The notes beneath the pieces are model-generated. The model was given only the letters and a program-made list of their open reading frames with translations. It was not told the origin of the DNA and searched no databases. Source: Legionella waltersii (lineage in GTDB: Bacteria > Pseudomonadota > Gammaproteobacteria > Legionellales > Legionellaceae). From it: a stretch of DNA of 40,215 nt. Both the position numbers and the translations under genes were made by a program. Within the stretch, counting starts at the first letter, position 1; every line of letters begins with the position of its first letter. The stretch is from the NCBI RefSeq assembly GCF_001468085.1, contig NZ_LNZB01000009.1, forward strand, positions 1 to 40,215, given 5' to 3'. Positions 16,398 through 24,717 of the stretch are shown here, in pieces.

Positions 16398-18122
16398 ATG
16401 AAACGAATCCGGCTTGGTGAAATACTGCTAAATGAAGGTTTAATTGATCAAGACATTCTTAATAAAGCCATAGAGCTGCAAAAAAAAACTGGTGATAAAT
16501 TTGGGCGAACCCTAATTGGAATGGGGGTTGTGGCTGAAAATGATGTGTTAAAATTAATTGCAAATCAGCTTTCTATTGAATTTGTTGATTTGAATCATGC
16601 TGAAGTTGATCCCAATTTAGTGCAATTATTACCTGAAATCTATGCACGCAGATACAGAGCAATCGTGCTCGGAAAAGACCAGGACCATTTGTTGGTAGGC
16701 ATGGCCGATCCTCAGGACATTAATGCGTTTGATGCGGTTTCTAAAATCTTAAAACACCCCATTAAAATGGCTGTGGTTAGTGAGTTTGCTTTATTAAAAG
16801 TGCTGGATAGAGTCTATAGACGAACTTCCGAAATATCGCATTTTGCCCATGAACTTTCAGAAGAGATTTTCGAAGATTATAAAGAAGTGACTGATGAGTT
16901 GTTGGATGAGTCTAAGGAAAATGAAGAGCAAGCACCTGTAGTAAAGCTATTAAACTCATTATTTCGCGATGCTATTCAAGCTAGGGCTTCTGATATTCAT
17001 ATTGAGCCTGCGGAAAAGACATTACGTATCCGTTTTCGTATAGATGGGATTCTGCATGAAAGTGTGTTAGACGATAAGCGCATTCTTAATGCTTTGGTTC
17101 AGCGTTTAAAACTAAAAGCGCATCTCGATATCGCTGAAAAAAGAATTCCCCAGGATGGTCGATTTAACTTTGTTATTCGAGGTAATTCTTATGATGTAAG
17201 GGTTTCAACGATGCCGACAGCTAATGGAGAATCTATTGTTATGCGTTTGCTGGATCAATCGGCACGCATCAATGATCTAACACAACTGGGCATAGATCAA
17301 GAAACGATAAAGCAGCTTGAATACATTTATTCAAAGCCTCATGGAATGTTATTAGTGACTGGACCAACAGGAAGCGGTAAGACAACGACTTTATACAGCA
17401 TTTTAAGTCGCTTGAATTCTCCAGAGCGAAAAATACTAACGGTAGAGGATCCCATTGAATATAGGATTGAGCGTGTTAACCAGATCCAAGTTAATCCTAA
17501 GATCGACCTGACCTTTGCCCGCGTCTTACGATCAATCTTGCGCCAAGATCCGGATGTGATTATGGTTGGGGAAATAAGGGATTCTGAAACAGCCCAAATT
17601 GCTATGAGAGCTGCTATTACAGGACATTTAGTTCTAGCAACGCTGCATACAAACGACGCTATAACATCAGCGATGCGCTTAATTGATATGGGTGCAGAGG
17701 GTTATATGGTTGCTGCAGCAGTTAAAGGAATTATTGGTCAGCGATTGGTGCGAACTTTGTGTGGACATTGTGCTCGCCCTGAAAGACTGGATGAGCATGA
17801 AGCGGTTTGGCTCAGTTCAATGAATGTGGATACTAATCTCCTTTATAAAAAGGCGGTTGGATGTTCTCATTGTAATTATCGGGGTTATGTTGGGCGAAGG
17901 GGGGTGTACGAACTGCTTGTCTTAGATAAAGACATGTTGTATGCCTTACGGAAAAATGACTCAAGTCAGTTTGTTAAAGCAGCTTTAGCCTGTAAAGGTT
18001 ACCATCCGTTGTCAAAATCAGTGTTGGAAATGGTTGTAAAGGGTGAAACATCTGTAGCTGAGGCAATCAGGGTTGTTGGTCAGCTCGATGAGGAGTTTAT
18101 GCGGGATGAATCGATAAGTTAA
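16398..18122 (+). CDS. mshE: MshE, extension ATPase with c-di-GMP-binding N-terminus
   Basis: The 574-residue protein matches the family length. Residues 5-28 (RLGEILLNEGLIDQ, ending in Gln28) and 34-57 (KFGRTLIGMGVVAEN, ending in Gln57) form the paired 24-residue motif of the MshEN c-di-GMP-binding domain. The motor follows: Walker A GPTGSGKTTT, Asp box, Walker B DPDVIMVGEIRD, His box ITGHLVLATLHTND, and a tetracysteine zinc site (CGHC, CSHC). It should power pilus extension in a c-di-GMP-dependent way. In the second motif the usual Leu before Gly is Phe35. No separate retraction ATPase (PilT-like) lies in this window. Confidence 0.93.
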   Translation: MKRIRLGEILLNEGLIDQDILNKAIELQKKTGDKFGRTLIGMGVVAENDVLKLIANQLSIEFVDLNHAEVDPNLVQLLPEIYARRYRAIVLGKDQDHLLVGMADPQDINAFDAVSKILKHPIKMAVVSEFALLKVLDRVYRRTSEISHFAHELSEEIFEDYKEVTDELLDESKENEEQAPVVKLLNSLFRDAIQARASDIHIEPAEKTLRIRFRIDGILHESVLDDKRILNALVQRLKLKAHLDIAEKRIPQDGRFNFVIRGNSYDVRVSTMPTANGESIVMRLLDQSARINDLTQLGIDQETIKQLEYIYSKPHGMLLVTGPTGSGKTTTLYSILSRLNSPERKILTVEDPIEYRIERVNQIQVNPKIDLTFARVLRSILRQDPDVIMVGEIRDSETAQIAMRAAITGHLVLATLHTNDAITSAMRLIDMGAEGYMVAAAVKGIIGQRLVRTLCGHCARPERLDEHEAVWLSSMNVDTNLLYKKAVGCSHCNYRGYVGRRGVYELLVLDKDMLYALRKNDSSQFVKAALACKGYHPLSKSVLEMVVKGETSVAEAIRVVGQLDEEFMRDESIS

Positions 18123-18133
18123 GGGATTAATGA

Positions 18134-19360
18134 ATGCCAGAGTTTTACTACAGTGCCCGTGATCAACAGGGTAAAGCAGTAAATGGACAAAAAGTTGCGC
18201 CTAATGCTGAAGAGCTTGCAAATCAGCTTTTAGCTGACGGCTTAATGCCTGTAGACATTTCATTGCAGGCAGTCAAAAAATTAACTAATCGCAAAAAAAA
18301 GATATCCCACTTTTTTTCTAAAGTGACTCATGATGAGTTACATATGTTTTGTCGACAAATGTATTCCTTAACTCATGCTGGTATTCCCTTGTCGGAGTCG
18401 ATACAAAGATTGTCTGAGACGACGAACAATCCCCTTTTAGCAGAAGCTTTTCAGACGATTGTCGCCAATTTAAATAAAGGCAGTTCATTGCATGTAGCCA
18501 TGGCACAATACCCAACTATTTTCGATGATTTTTTTCTCAATCTCATCGTTGTTGGCGAAAACACAGGTAATTTGGATCGTATCTTCCTGCATTTGGCAGA
18601 TTACCTAGAAATGGAAATTGATATTACGCAAAAAGTCAAAACGGCTATGCGCTATCCCATCATGGTCATGAGTTCTATTTTGATTGCATTGATTGTGATT
18701 AACGTGTTTGTTGTTCCAGCATTTTCAAAACTATATGTCAATTTTCAAGGTGAATTGCCCCTCCCAACAAAAATATTGATTGTAAGCTCTAATTTTATCA
18801 TTCATTATTGGTATATAGTTATCGGATTGATATTACTAGGAATTATTGGTTTTCGTGCTTATATTGCTACGCCAGAAGGAGCTATCGCTTGGGGAAAGTT
18901 CGAGCTTAAAATTCCTGTGGTTGGGTGGTTGATTCACCGAATCTTACTAGCCCGTTTTGCTCGACTCATGGCCTTAGTTCTAAGAGCTGGGATCACTGCC
19001 GTTGAGGGAATCCAAATGGTTGGTGCTACGACTAATAACGCTTATATGGCACAAAAAATAAAAGGAGTTACTGATTTGATCGTGCGAGGTAATACGATAG
19101 CTAGCGCGGTTGATAAGACACAGCTTTTCCCTCCTTTAGTCATTCAGATGATCTTGCTGGGGGAGGAGAGTGGTACCATCGATCATCTATTGGACGAGGT
19201 GGCAGATTTCTACCAAAGAGAGATTGATTATGACATCGTTCGATTAAGCGACATCATAGAACCTATTCTATTGGTTGTGATCGGTGGCATGGTATTGATT
19301 CTGGCTTTGGGAGTCTTTTTGCCAATGTGGAACTTAGCTAACTTGGTGAGTCATAAATGA
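18134..19360 (+). CDS. mshG: MshG, inner-membrane platform protein (GspF family)
   Basis: The 408-residue protein has two GspF/PilC domains, about residues 65-190 and 268-395, each with the conserved helical pattern (FCRQMYSLTHAGIPL; FARLMALVLRAGI), and three membrane segments. The N-terminal YYSARDQQGKAVNGQ region is the usual cytoplasmic domain. It should bind MshE and couple its motion to pilin insertion. It overlaps mshF by ATGA. Confidence 0.92.
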   Translation: MPEFYYSARDQQGKAVNGQKVAPNAEELANQLLADGLMPVDISLQAVKKLTNRKKKISHFFSKVTHDELHMFCRQMYSLTHAGIPLSESIQRLSETTNNPLLAEAFQTIVANLNKGSSLHVAMAQYPTIFDDFFLNLIVVGENTGNLDRIFLHLADYLEMEIDITQKVKTAMRYPIMVMSSILIALIVINVFVVPAFSKLYVNFQGELPLPTKILIVSSNFIIHYWYIVIGLILLGIIGFRAYIATPEGAIAWGKFELKIPVVGWLIHRILLARFARLMALVLRAGITAVEGIQMVGATTNNAYMAQKIKGVTDLIVRGNTIASAVDKTQLFPPLVIQMILLGEESGTIDHLLDEVADFYQREIDYDIVRLSDIIEPILLVVIGGMVLILALGVFLPMWNLANLVSHK

Positions 19361-19836
19361 TCGACTTAAGCAAATCATACCGCTTATCGCGGTTTCATTT
19401 TGTCATAGTGATAATTGTAATGGCTTTGTTGGTTGGAATTTTTTTGCGGTTTTTTTCAATAATACAAGCCTCTATTGAACAAGTATCAGTGGATGTTAGT
19501 TTTTTAAATTTCCAACAAATGATCCGGTACCATAATATGGTGTCTGAATCAAAAGACAAACACTGCAAAATTTTAGAAAACCCATCTCTATTTAAGGGAA
19601 TGGGCATAGATGGCTTAGATACTTTGGGTGATTCTCGAGCGACATCTGGAGGGTGGAGCTATGATTCTAAAAATCACTCCCTGTCTTATACAGTGCACAG
19701 TAACTCTTATTTTAGGTCAAAAATTGACCACAAAATTGTTATTGGACTATACTGTAAAAATGGGGTTGTCGGCTTTAACGTGTCTGATTATCAATGGTGT
19801 CGAGATAAACGAATCTGGGGCTGTCAAAGTTGGTAG
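19357..19836 (+). CDS. mshF: MshF-like pilus accessory protein
   Basis: The 159-residue protein has one N-terminal membrane helix (FHFVIVIIVMALLVGIFL) and then a small periplasmic domain with WSYDSKNHSLSYTV and two cysteine-bearing segments near the end (YCKNG, WCRDKRIWGC). It lacks the GFTLIE cleavage motif. Position between mshG and the major pilin, size and the WSYD-LSY pattern fit MshF. Its exact role is not well described for the family. Confidence 0.68.
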   Translation: MIDLSKSYRLSRFHFVIVIIVMALLVGIFLRFFSIIQASIEQVSVDVSFLNFQQMIRYHNMVSESKDKHCKILENPSLFKGMGIDGLDTLGDSRATSGGWSYDSKNHSLSYTVHSNSYFRSKIDHKIVIGLYCKNGVVGFNVSDYQWCRDKRIWGCQSW

Positions 19837-19888
19837 CTAATTGTGCACTTTGTTTTGTGATTGGTTTTTAACAGTTAAGGAAAAGAGA

Positions 19889-20314
19889 ATGAGAAAATTA
19901 AAAGGGTTTACTTTAATTGAGCTAGTGGTAGTCATGGTTATATTAGGTATTTTGGCTGCTTTTGCAATACCTAAATTCTATGATTTTAGCACTCAAGCCA
20001 ATATAGCAGACTTGAATGGTTTAGCTGGTGCATTGAACTCTGCTAATGTCACTGCACATGGTGCTGCTCTTGCAACAGGAGCTACAGGACCTACAGGAAC
20101 TATTACCATGGAAGGCACCTCAGTTGGATTAGTATTTGGCTATCCCTCTGCTGCAGGCATTACAAGTGCTGTAACTGTTTCAAGTGGTTTTACGGTTGCA
20201 ACAAGCGGTAGTACGACAACATATACCTTAAAGACTGACTGTTTGGTCACTTTCACTCAAGCTCCTAATGCTACTACACCAGCTTCAGTTTCAATTACTT
20301 CCTCTGGTTGTTAA
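19889..20314 (+). CDS. mshA: Major type IV pilin, MshA/MshB-like
   Basis: The 141-residue product begins MRKLKGFTLIELVVVMVILG, a type IVa prepilin leader with cleavage after Gly6. The KFYDFSTQANIADLNGLAGAL segment and the terminal disulfide loop (TDC to SGC) match MshA-type pilins. I chose ATG 19889, preceded by AAGGAAAAGAG; an upstream open frame from 19841 would add a non-pilin leader. It is the only pilin after mshF, where characterised loci carry mshB and mshA in tandem. It ends the pilus locus; a hairpin follows. Confidence 0.85.
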   Translation: MRKLKGFTLIELVVVMVILGILAAFAIPKFYDFSTQANIADLNGLAGALNSANVTAHGAALATGATGPTGTITMEGTSVGLVFGYPSAAGITSAVTVSSGFTVATSGSTTTYTLKTDCLVTFTQAPNATTPASVSITSSGC

Positions 20315-20330
20315 TTGCTGATGTACAAAT

Positions 20331-20362
20331 GCGTTACCGTAAAGAACCAGTTGCGGTAGCGC
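20331..20362. terminator. Hairpin between the pilin and LRR genes
   Basis: A 9-base stem (GCGTTACCG with CGGTAGCGC, one G-U pair) and a 14-base loop lie between two convergent genes. Neither side has a good T-run, so it may be a weak or Rho-assisted terminator for both strands. Confidence 0.4.
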
Positions 20363-22090
20363 TTATTGAACATCCAATAGTTCCTCGATTCGCTTAAGAA
20401 AACCATTGTACAAATTCACCAGTTGAATAGGATACGGTTTATTGTTTAATTCAATATCAGGGTAGTCATTTCGAATAAGAGCAGTAACTTCTTTTAAAAG
20501 TGTTAATTTTGTAGGATTCTTTAATTGCCATAAGGGCTCTAAGTAGTTCATTAATATCTTCTTATTTCTCTCCAAGTATTCTTGGCAGTGAATACCATTC
20601 AAGGTAGTGATGTAAATATTGTCTCTCATTGCTTCAATTAAGAGTTGAGCCGACTCTTCTTCAAACTTATTGCCCCAAAGATTAAGCGTTTGCAAACTAG
20701 TATTTGTGCGAATTATCTCCGCCAAATCACCAGTAGAGAGTGAATTTAAATGATTAAAGCCAATGTCTAACAAACGAATGCTTGGATGGTTACGCAAAAT
20801 TTCAGCAATAAACTTAACCCCAACATCGCCAATGGCATTATTTCCTAAATACAATTGAGACAAGGTCTTGTTGATTTTAAGGGCGTGGAATAAGTATTCA
20901 GCGCCGGTCGGATTGATTTTATTATGAACTAAGTTGATGGTATGCAATGTATTGTTTTTTTCGAGTCCTTTAGCCAATGATTTTGAACCTGAGTCGCTAA
21001 TTCTGTTTCCCCTGAGGTTTAGAACTTCAAGGCTTTCATTGTGCTTAAGCATTGTGCCTAACTCTTCTGCGCCTAATCCAGTGATGTTATTAAATCCCAA
21101 ATGAAGAGTTTTTAATGAAGAGTTCGCTTTTAGTGCTTCAGCAATGTATTTTGTTCCTTCGTCACCAATGTTGTTATGATCTAAATAAAGCGTATGAAGG
21201 TGGGAGTTGGATTTTAAGGACAGCGCAATCTCCTTTGCACTTTGGGCATCGATATCCGTGTTATCCAGTATAAGCATCTGTAATCCTGAATTTATTTTCA
21301 AAGCCTCTGCTAACGCTTTTATTCCTGCAAGTTTTAGAGAGTTATTTTCTAAAATCAAGGTAGAAAGACTGTTATTGGATTTTAGGGCTTGTGCGAAATC
21401 AAGTGCAGATACTGCGTCGAATCCAGTAACAGATAGATCCAATAGCTTCAGTGAATGGTTTACTTTTAACGCTTTAGCAAGATAAGTTGTGCCCTCTGAC
21501 AAAAGGGGATTATTTTTTAACTTAATCACTTGCAGCGTTTTAGAAATACTAATGGCTTTCGCTATTTCAGAAATTCCGTGGACAGAGATATTATTGTTAC
21601 TGATATCGACTTCTTCAATGCATTTATTGACTCTAAGTGCATCTGCTAAATACATTGCTCCCTCATCTCCTATTCTGTTTCCATAGAGGCTAATGGATTT
21701 AATGCTGTTGTTTATTTTTAGACTCTCTGAAAGTTCTTTAATTCCTGACGGGCCGATATTGTTATGATCCAGTCGAATATGCGTTAAGCTTTGATTGATT
21801 TTAATGGATTCTGCAATTTCCTTAATTCCGGCTGGTCCAATGTTGTTGTATTCTAAACCCAACGTTTTGAGGGTAGTGTTGTGAACCAATGCCTTGGCCA
21901 GCACCTTTGCTCCAGAAGGGCCAATGTAATTATCTCCTAATAAGACAGTTTCTAAATTCGTATTTGTCGTAATAATATCGGCCAGATTCTGAGCATCAAA
22001 GGCGTCAATTTTATTCAGGCGTAAATTCAAATGAGTATAAGCAGGGTCGTTGTTCTTTAAAGCATTTAGTATATTCCAATTAATACTCAT
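20363..22090 (-). CDS. Long RNase-inhibitor-type leucine-rich-repeat protein, effector candidate
   Basis: From about residue 15 to 515 the protein is built of some 17-18 repeats of about 28 residues with the NLR/ribonuclease-inhibitor pattern (for example LDHNNIGPSGIKELSESLK and LHLGFNNITGLGAEELGTML). This repeat class is typical of eukaryotic and intracellular-pathogen proteins and binds other proteins. About 60 non-repeat residues close the C-terminus, which ends in KRIEELLDVQ. I start at ATG 22090 (MSINWNILNALKNND); a GTG at 22150 would add 20 hydrophobic residues, and neither has a ribosome site that I can see. Secretion into host cells is inferred from the repeat type. Confidence 0.82.
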   Translation of the reverse strand: MSINWNILNALKNNDPAYTHLNLRLNKIDAFDAQNLADIITTNTNLETVLLGDNYIGPSGAKVLAKALVHNTTLKTLGLEYNNIGPAGIKEIAESIKINQSLTHIRLDHNNIGPSGIKELSESLKINNSIKSISLYGNRIGDEGAMYLADALRVNKCIEEVDISNNNISVHGISEIAKAISISKTLQVIKLKNNPLLSEGTTYLAKALKVNHSLKLLDLSVTGFDAVSALDFAQALKSNNSLSTLILENNSLKLAGIKALAEALKINSGLQMLILDNTDIDAQSAKEIALSLKSNSHLHTLYLDHNNIGDEGTKYIAEALKANSSLKTLHLGFNNITGLGAEELGTMLKHNESLEVLNLRGNRISDSGSKSLAKGLEKNNTLHTINLVHNKINPTGAEYLFHALKINKTLSQLYLGNNAIGDVGVKFIAEILRNHPSIRLLDIGFNHLNSLSTGDLAEIIRTNTSLQTLNLWGNKFEEESAQLLIEAMRDNIYITTLNGIHCQEYLERNKKILMNYLEPLWQLKNPTKLTLLKEVTALIRNDYPDIELNNKPYPIQLVNLYNGFLKRIEELLDVQ

Positions 22091-22212
22091 AGCTATTGAA
22101 AGAGTTGTGATGCTTGTTAAAATACTAGCATATAAATAACCAGTTCGCACAAACTGTAAGCTAACAGAGCAGGGTTACTGAGGGATGAATTGTATCTCCC
22201 TAGCTAAGCTCT

Positions 22213-23250
22213 TTAGTCCACCTGCTTCAACATGTTCAAGAATTTCTTATCATCGGTGGTTAACATCTGGTCGGAGTATGAGGGGTTGAGGGTATACCAC
22301 CATTGCTGATTAAAATAGCTCTGTAAATCAGGAGATTTAAAAGAACGTCCATATTGAGCAAAAACGGAGTTGCGTAATATCCGGAGTTCTTTGGAACTCA
22401 ATTTTGCTAGCTGGTTTACCGCATTTTCAGTATTTAACCATTTGTAAACGATCTTGTAACGAATAAAATTCAAACCTGTAAACAGACACAAAGACATGTC
22501 TTCGTTGGGTTGAAAGTGTTTTAAATCCCAGATGTATTTTCGATGGGCTCCATCTCCTTGAATCTGCATTCCAGCCGGAGTAGGTTTCGTTACGTCAATG
22601 TTTGAATCAATCTCATCACATAAACGCGTTGGCGTATTTGGCCTGACCTCAAGTGTTGTATGCCCTATGGTATTGTGTTTCCAAAGAGAACCGGTTTTTA
22701 AAACGTAGTGAACCCAATGGTAACCCATGACATCATAAGTTGCCCCTGTGATGTAATCGTGATGAATAATTACCTTAGAATCAGCTGGAAAATTGACCTT
22801 CCAATAATAGGCATCTTCATAGTACATACTTTTATCGGGATTAGGAGCTATTTTCCCTGACTGAGAGGGAATCTCAAATCCATTGACTGTAACCTTAAAA
22901 TCATAGACCAGAGCTTTACCAACGGTAGCCTTTTGGCCTTCAGGCATGGCAATTTCTGATTCACCGTTGTTAATTGGAAATGGAAAGGCCATGGATACGT
23001 TAAGATCTTTATTCAAACTATTCTGGAAGGTGAAATTGCAATCGTATTGCCAAGCACCATTCATTGCTGGACTGTTCAAGTCTTTTCCGGTAATTCGAAT
23101 GGTTTCATTAACCATTTCTATGTTGGGCTGTGAGATAGGGACAGGCAAAGAGCCTTCTCCGCCAACAGCCGTATCATTCGCTAAGGTGGTTTGAGCGAAT
23201 AGCATTAGGTTTAGTGATGCCAAGAGGATTAACTTGTATTGACTAAGCAT
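22213..23250 (-). CDS. Secreted DUF4424-like protein with C-terminal YARHG domain
   Basis: A signal peptide ends near TTLANDT. The middle, with NIEMVNETIRITGKD and DLNVSMAFPFPI, resembles the DUF4424 group of exported proteins. The last ~65 residues carry a YARHG domain: LRILRNSVFAQYGRSF, then LQSYFNQQWWY and TTDDKKFLNMLK. YARHG domains are extracellular in other bacteria and their function is poorly known. The ATG at 23250 has AAAGGA nine bases upstream. The protein of 345 residues stands as a single gene between the LRR gene and thrC. Confidence 0.75.
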   Translation of the reverse strand: MLSQYKLILLASLNLMLFAQTTLANDTAVGGEGSLPVPISQPNIEMVNETIRITGKDLNSPAMNGAWQYDCNFTFQNSLNKDLNVSMAFPFPINNGESEIAMPEGQKATVGKALVYDFKVTVNGFEIPSQSGKIAPNPDKSMYYEDAYYWKVNFPADSKVIIHHDYITGATYDVMGYHWVHYVLKTGSLWKHNTIGHTTLEVRPNTPTRLCDEIDSNIDVTKPTPAGMQIQGDGAHRKYIWDLKHFQPNEDMSLCLFTGLNFIRYKIVYKWLNTENAVNQLAKLSSKELRILRNSVFAQYGRSFKSPDLQSYFNQQWWYTLNPSYSDQMLTTDDKKFLNMLKQVD

Positions 23251-23355
23251 TATTGAGTCCTTTCATGCATTTACTATTCAGTATAGTGAACAATTTAAGG
23301 GATAATTTATAGTTCATCAAAATTAAGGCCCACTGGCTCACTCCTCTCGCTATCA

Positions 23356-23423
23356 AGATCAAAGAATGGGGACGGACCACAGAGATCAAAGAATGGGGAC
23401 GGACCCCAGTGGGGTCCGTCCCC
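23356..23423. repeat. REP-like tandem unit and perfect 13-base hairpin
   Basis: The unit AGATCAAAGAATGGGGACGG occurs twice with a 27-base period (23356 and 23383). The second copy runs into a perfect stem of 13 bases (GGGGACGGACCCC/GGGGTCCGTCCCC) with an AGT loop. It begins 26 bases after the thrC stop on the minus side. No T-run follows, so it is REP-like rather than a standard terminator, although it could protect or end the thr transcript. Confidence 0.8.
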
Positions 23424-23448
23424 TAGTATTGTCGCTAGTTTCATCCCT

Positions 23449-24717
23449 TTAATTTTTTAAATAATGACTCAACGATTGGTAATTTGGCTCAATAATGGAA
23501 TAGTGCTGTTTTTGGCTTAGCATGTTTTTTAAAGAAGCAGGAATTTGGACGGTAGTGTTAATCAATGGTTCAATGACCTCGGTAAATTTTGCAGGATGAG
23601 CAGTTGCTACAATCACCCATGCCCCAGTTAAATCCATCGTGCTTAAACGATGAAATGCAGTGGCTGTATGCGGGCAGATCAGATAATGATATTGTTTAAA
23701 GCAGGAAATAATGGCGTTTTTGATTTGTTGATCATTCACCGACTCCACGTCCATGTGCTTTTTGCAATCCTCAAAGCTAGTAAATAAGGAGAGTAATCTT
23801 TCTAGATTACTTGGATCACCAACATCCATCGCATTGGCCAAGGTAGATATAGATGGTTTGGCTTTGAAAAAGCCTCTTTTTAAAAAGTCACTTAACACAT
23901 GGTTGGCATTATTTGCAATAAGAATACGCTGTATCGGAAAACCTAAATACTTTGCCCAATAACAAGCCGTTACATTCCCTAAATTGCCACTTGGAACAAT
24001 GTAATTCACCGAACAATTATTCATGATTGCAATTCGAATGCTGGAGTAGGCATAAAATATCATTTGTGGCAGCAAGCGTGCTATGTTGATGCTGTTGGCT
24101 GTGGTGAGCGCTTCTCCAACATTTTGTTTCGAAAAGGATTCTTTAACCAGGCTTTGACATTGATCGAAACTGCCATTCACTGCAAGTGCACGAATGTTAT
24201 CTCCCCAACAAGTTATTTGCGCTTGCTGACTCGCAGTGATTTTATCTTTTGGAAACAAAATTATCCCTTCAATAGGATTCTTTCCATGCAATGCTTGTGC
24301 GATAGCCCCACCTGTATCGCCTGATGTCGCAACCAATACTTTAGTTTTCTGTCCTGCACTAAGGATAGACAAACACTCGCTGAAAAATTGGGCTCCTAAA
24401 TCTTTAAACGATAAAGTAGGTCCATGGAATAGCTCTAGTGCATAGCTCTGTTTACCCAGGGAATGAAGAGGCAACGGAAAATTAAACACTTTTTGAGTAA
24501 ATTCATCGTTGATATCAATCTGGCTATGCGTAAAAAAGGGAGCCATTAATTGTTTGCAGAACTCTTTAAAACTTCCGTACTCATAAAATTTTTTAATGGA
24601 TAAATTAGGGAAATGGGTTGGTACAAAAAGCCCGCCATCACGTGCCAATCCTAAACGAATAGCCTCATCGATAGATGCTATGTCTTGCCCTCTTGTGCTT
24701 TGCATTTTATTTTTCAT
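23449..24717 (-). CDS. thrC: Threonine synthase
   Basis: The enzyme converts O-phosphohomoserine to threonine with pyridoxal phosphate. The 422-residue protein is close to the 428 of E. coli ThrC. The opening STRGQDIASIDEAIRLGLARDGGLF, the PLP lysine in HGPTLSFKDLGAQF and the VATSGDTGGAIAQAL phosphate cup are all present. It overlaps the end of thrB by 11 bases; an internal ATG one base after the thrB stop (24705) is an equally good start. It is the last gene of thrABC. Confidence 0.95.
   Translation of the reverse strand: MKNKMQSTRGQDIASIDEAIRLGLARDGGLFVPTHFPNLSIKKFYEYGSFKEFCKQLMAPFFTHSQIDINDEFTQKVFNFPLPLHSLGKQSYALELFHGPTLSFKDLGAQFFSECLSILSAGQKTKVLVATSGDTGGAIAQALHGKNPIEGIILFPKDKITASQQAQITCWGDNIRALAVNGSFDQCQSLVKESFSKQNVGEALTTANSINIARLLPQMIFYAYSSIRIAIMNNCSVNYIVPSGNLGNVTACYWAKYLGFPIQRILIANNANHVLSDFLKRGFFKAKPSISTLANAMDVGDPSNLERLLSLFTSFEDCKKHMDVESVNDQQIKNAIISCFKQYHYLICPHTATAFHRLSTMDLTGAWVIVATAHPAKFTEVIEPLINTTVQIPASLKNMLSQKQHYSIIEPNYQSLSHYLKN

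Noticed and set aside
21207..21686. Open frames on the plus strand inside the LRR gene
   Set aside because: They are antisense shadows created by the regular repeats and have no ribosome sites or family features.
23356..23423. Considered as a CRISPR fragment because of two direct repeats
   Set aside because: Only two units, with no distinct spacer between them, and no cas genes in the window.
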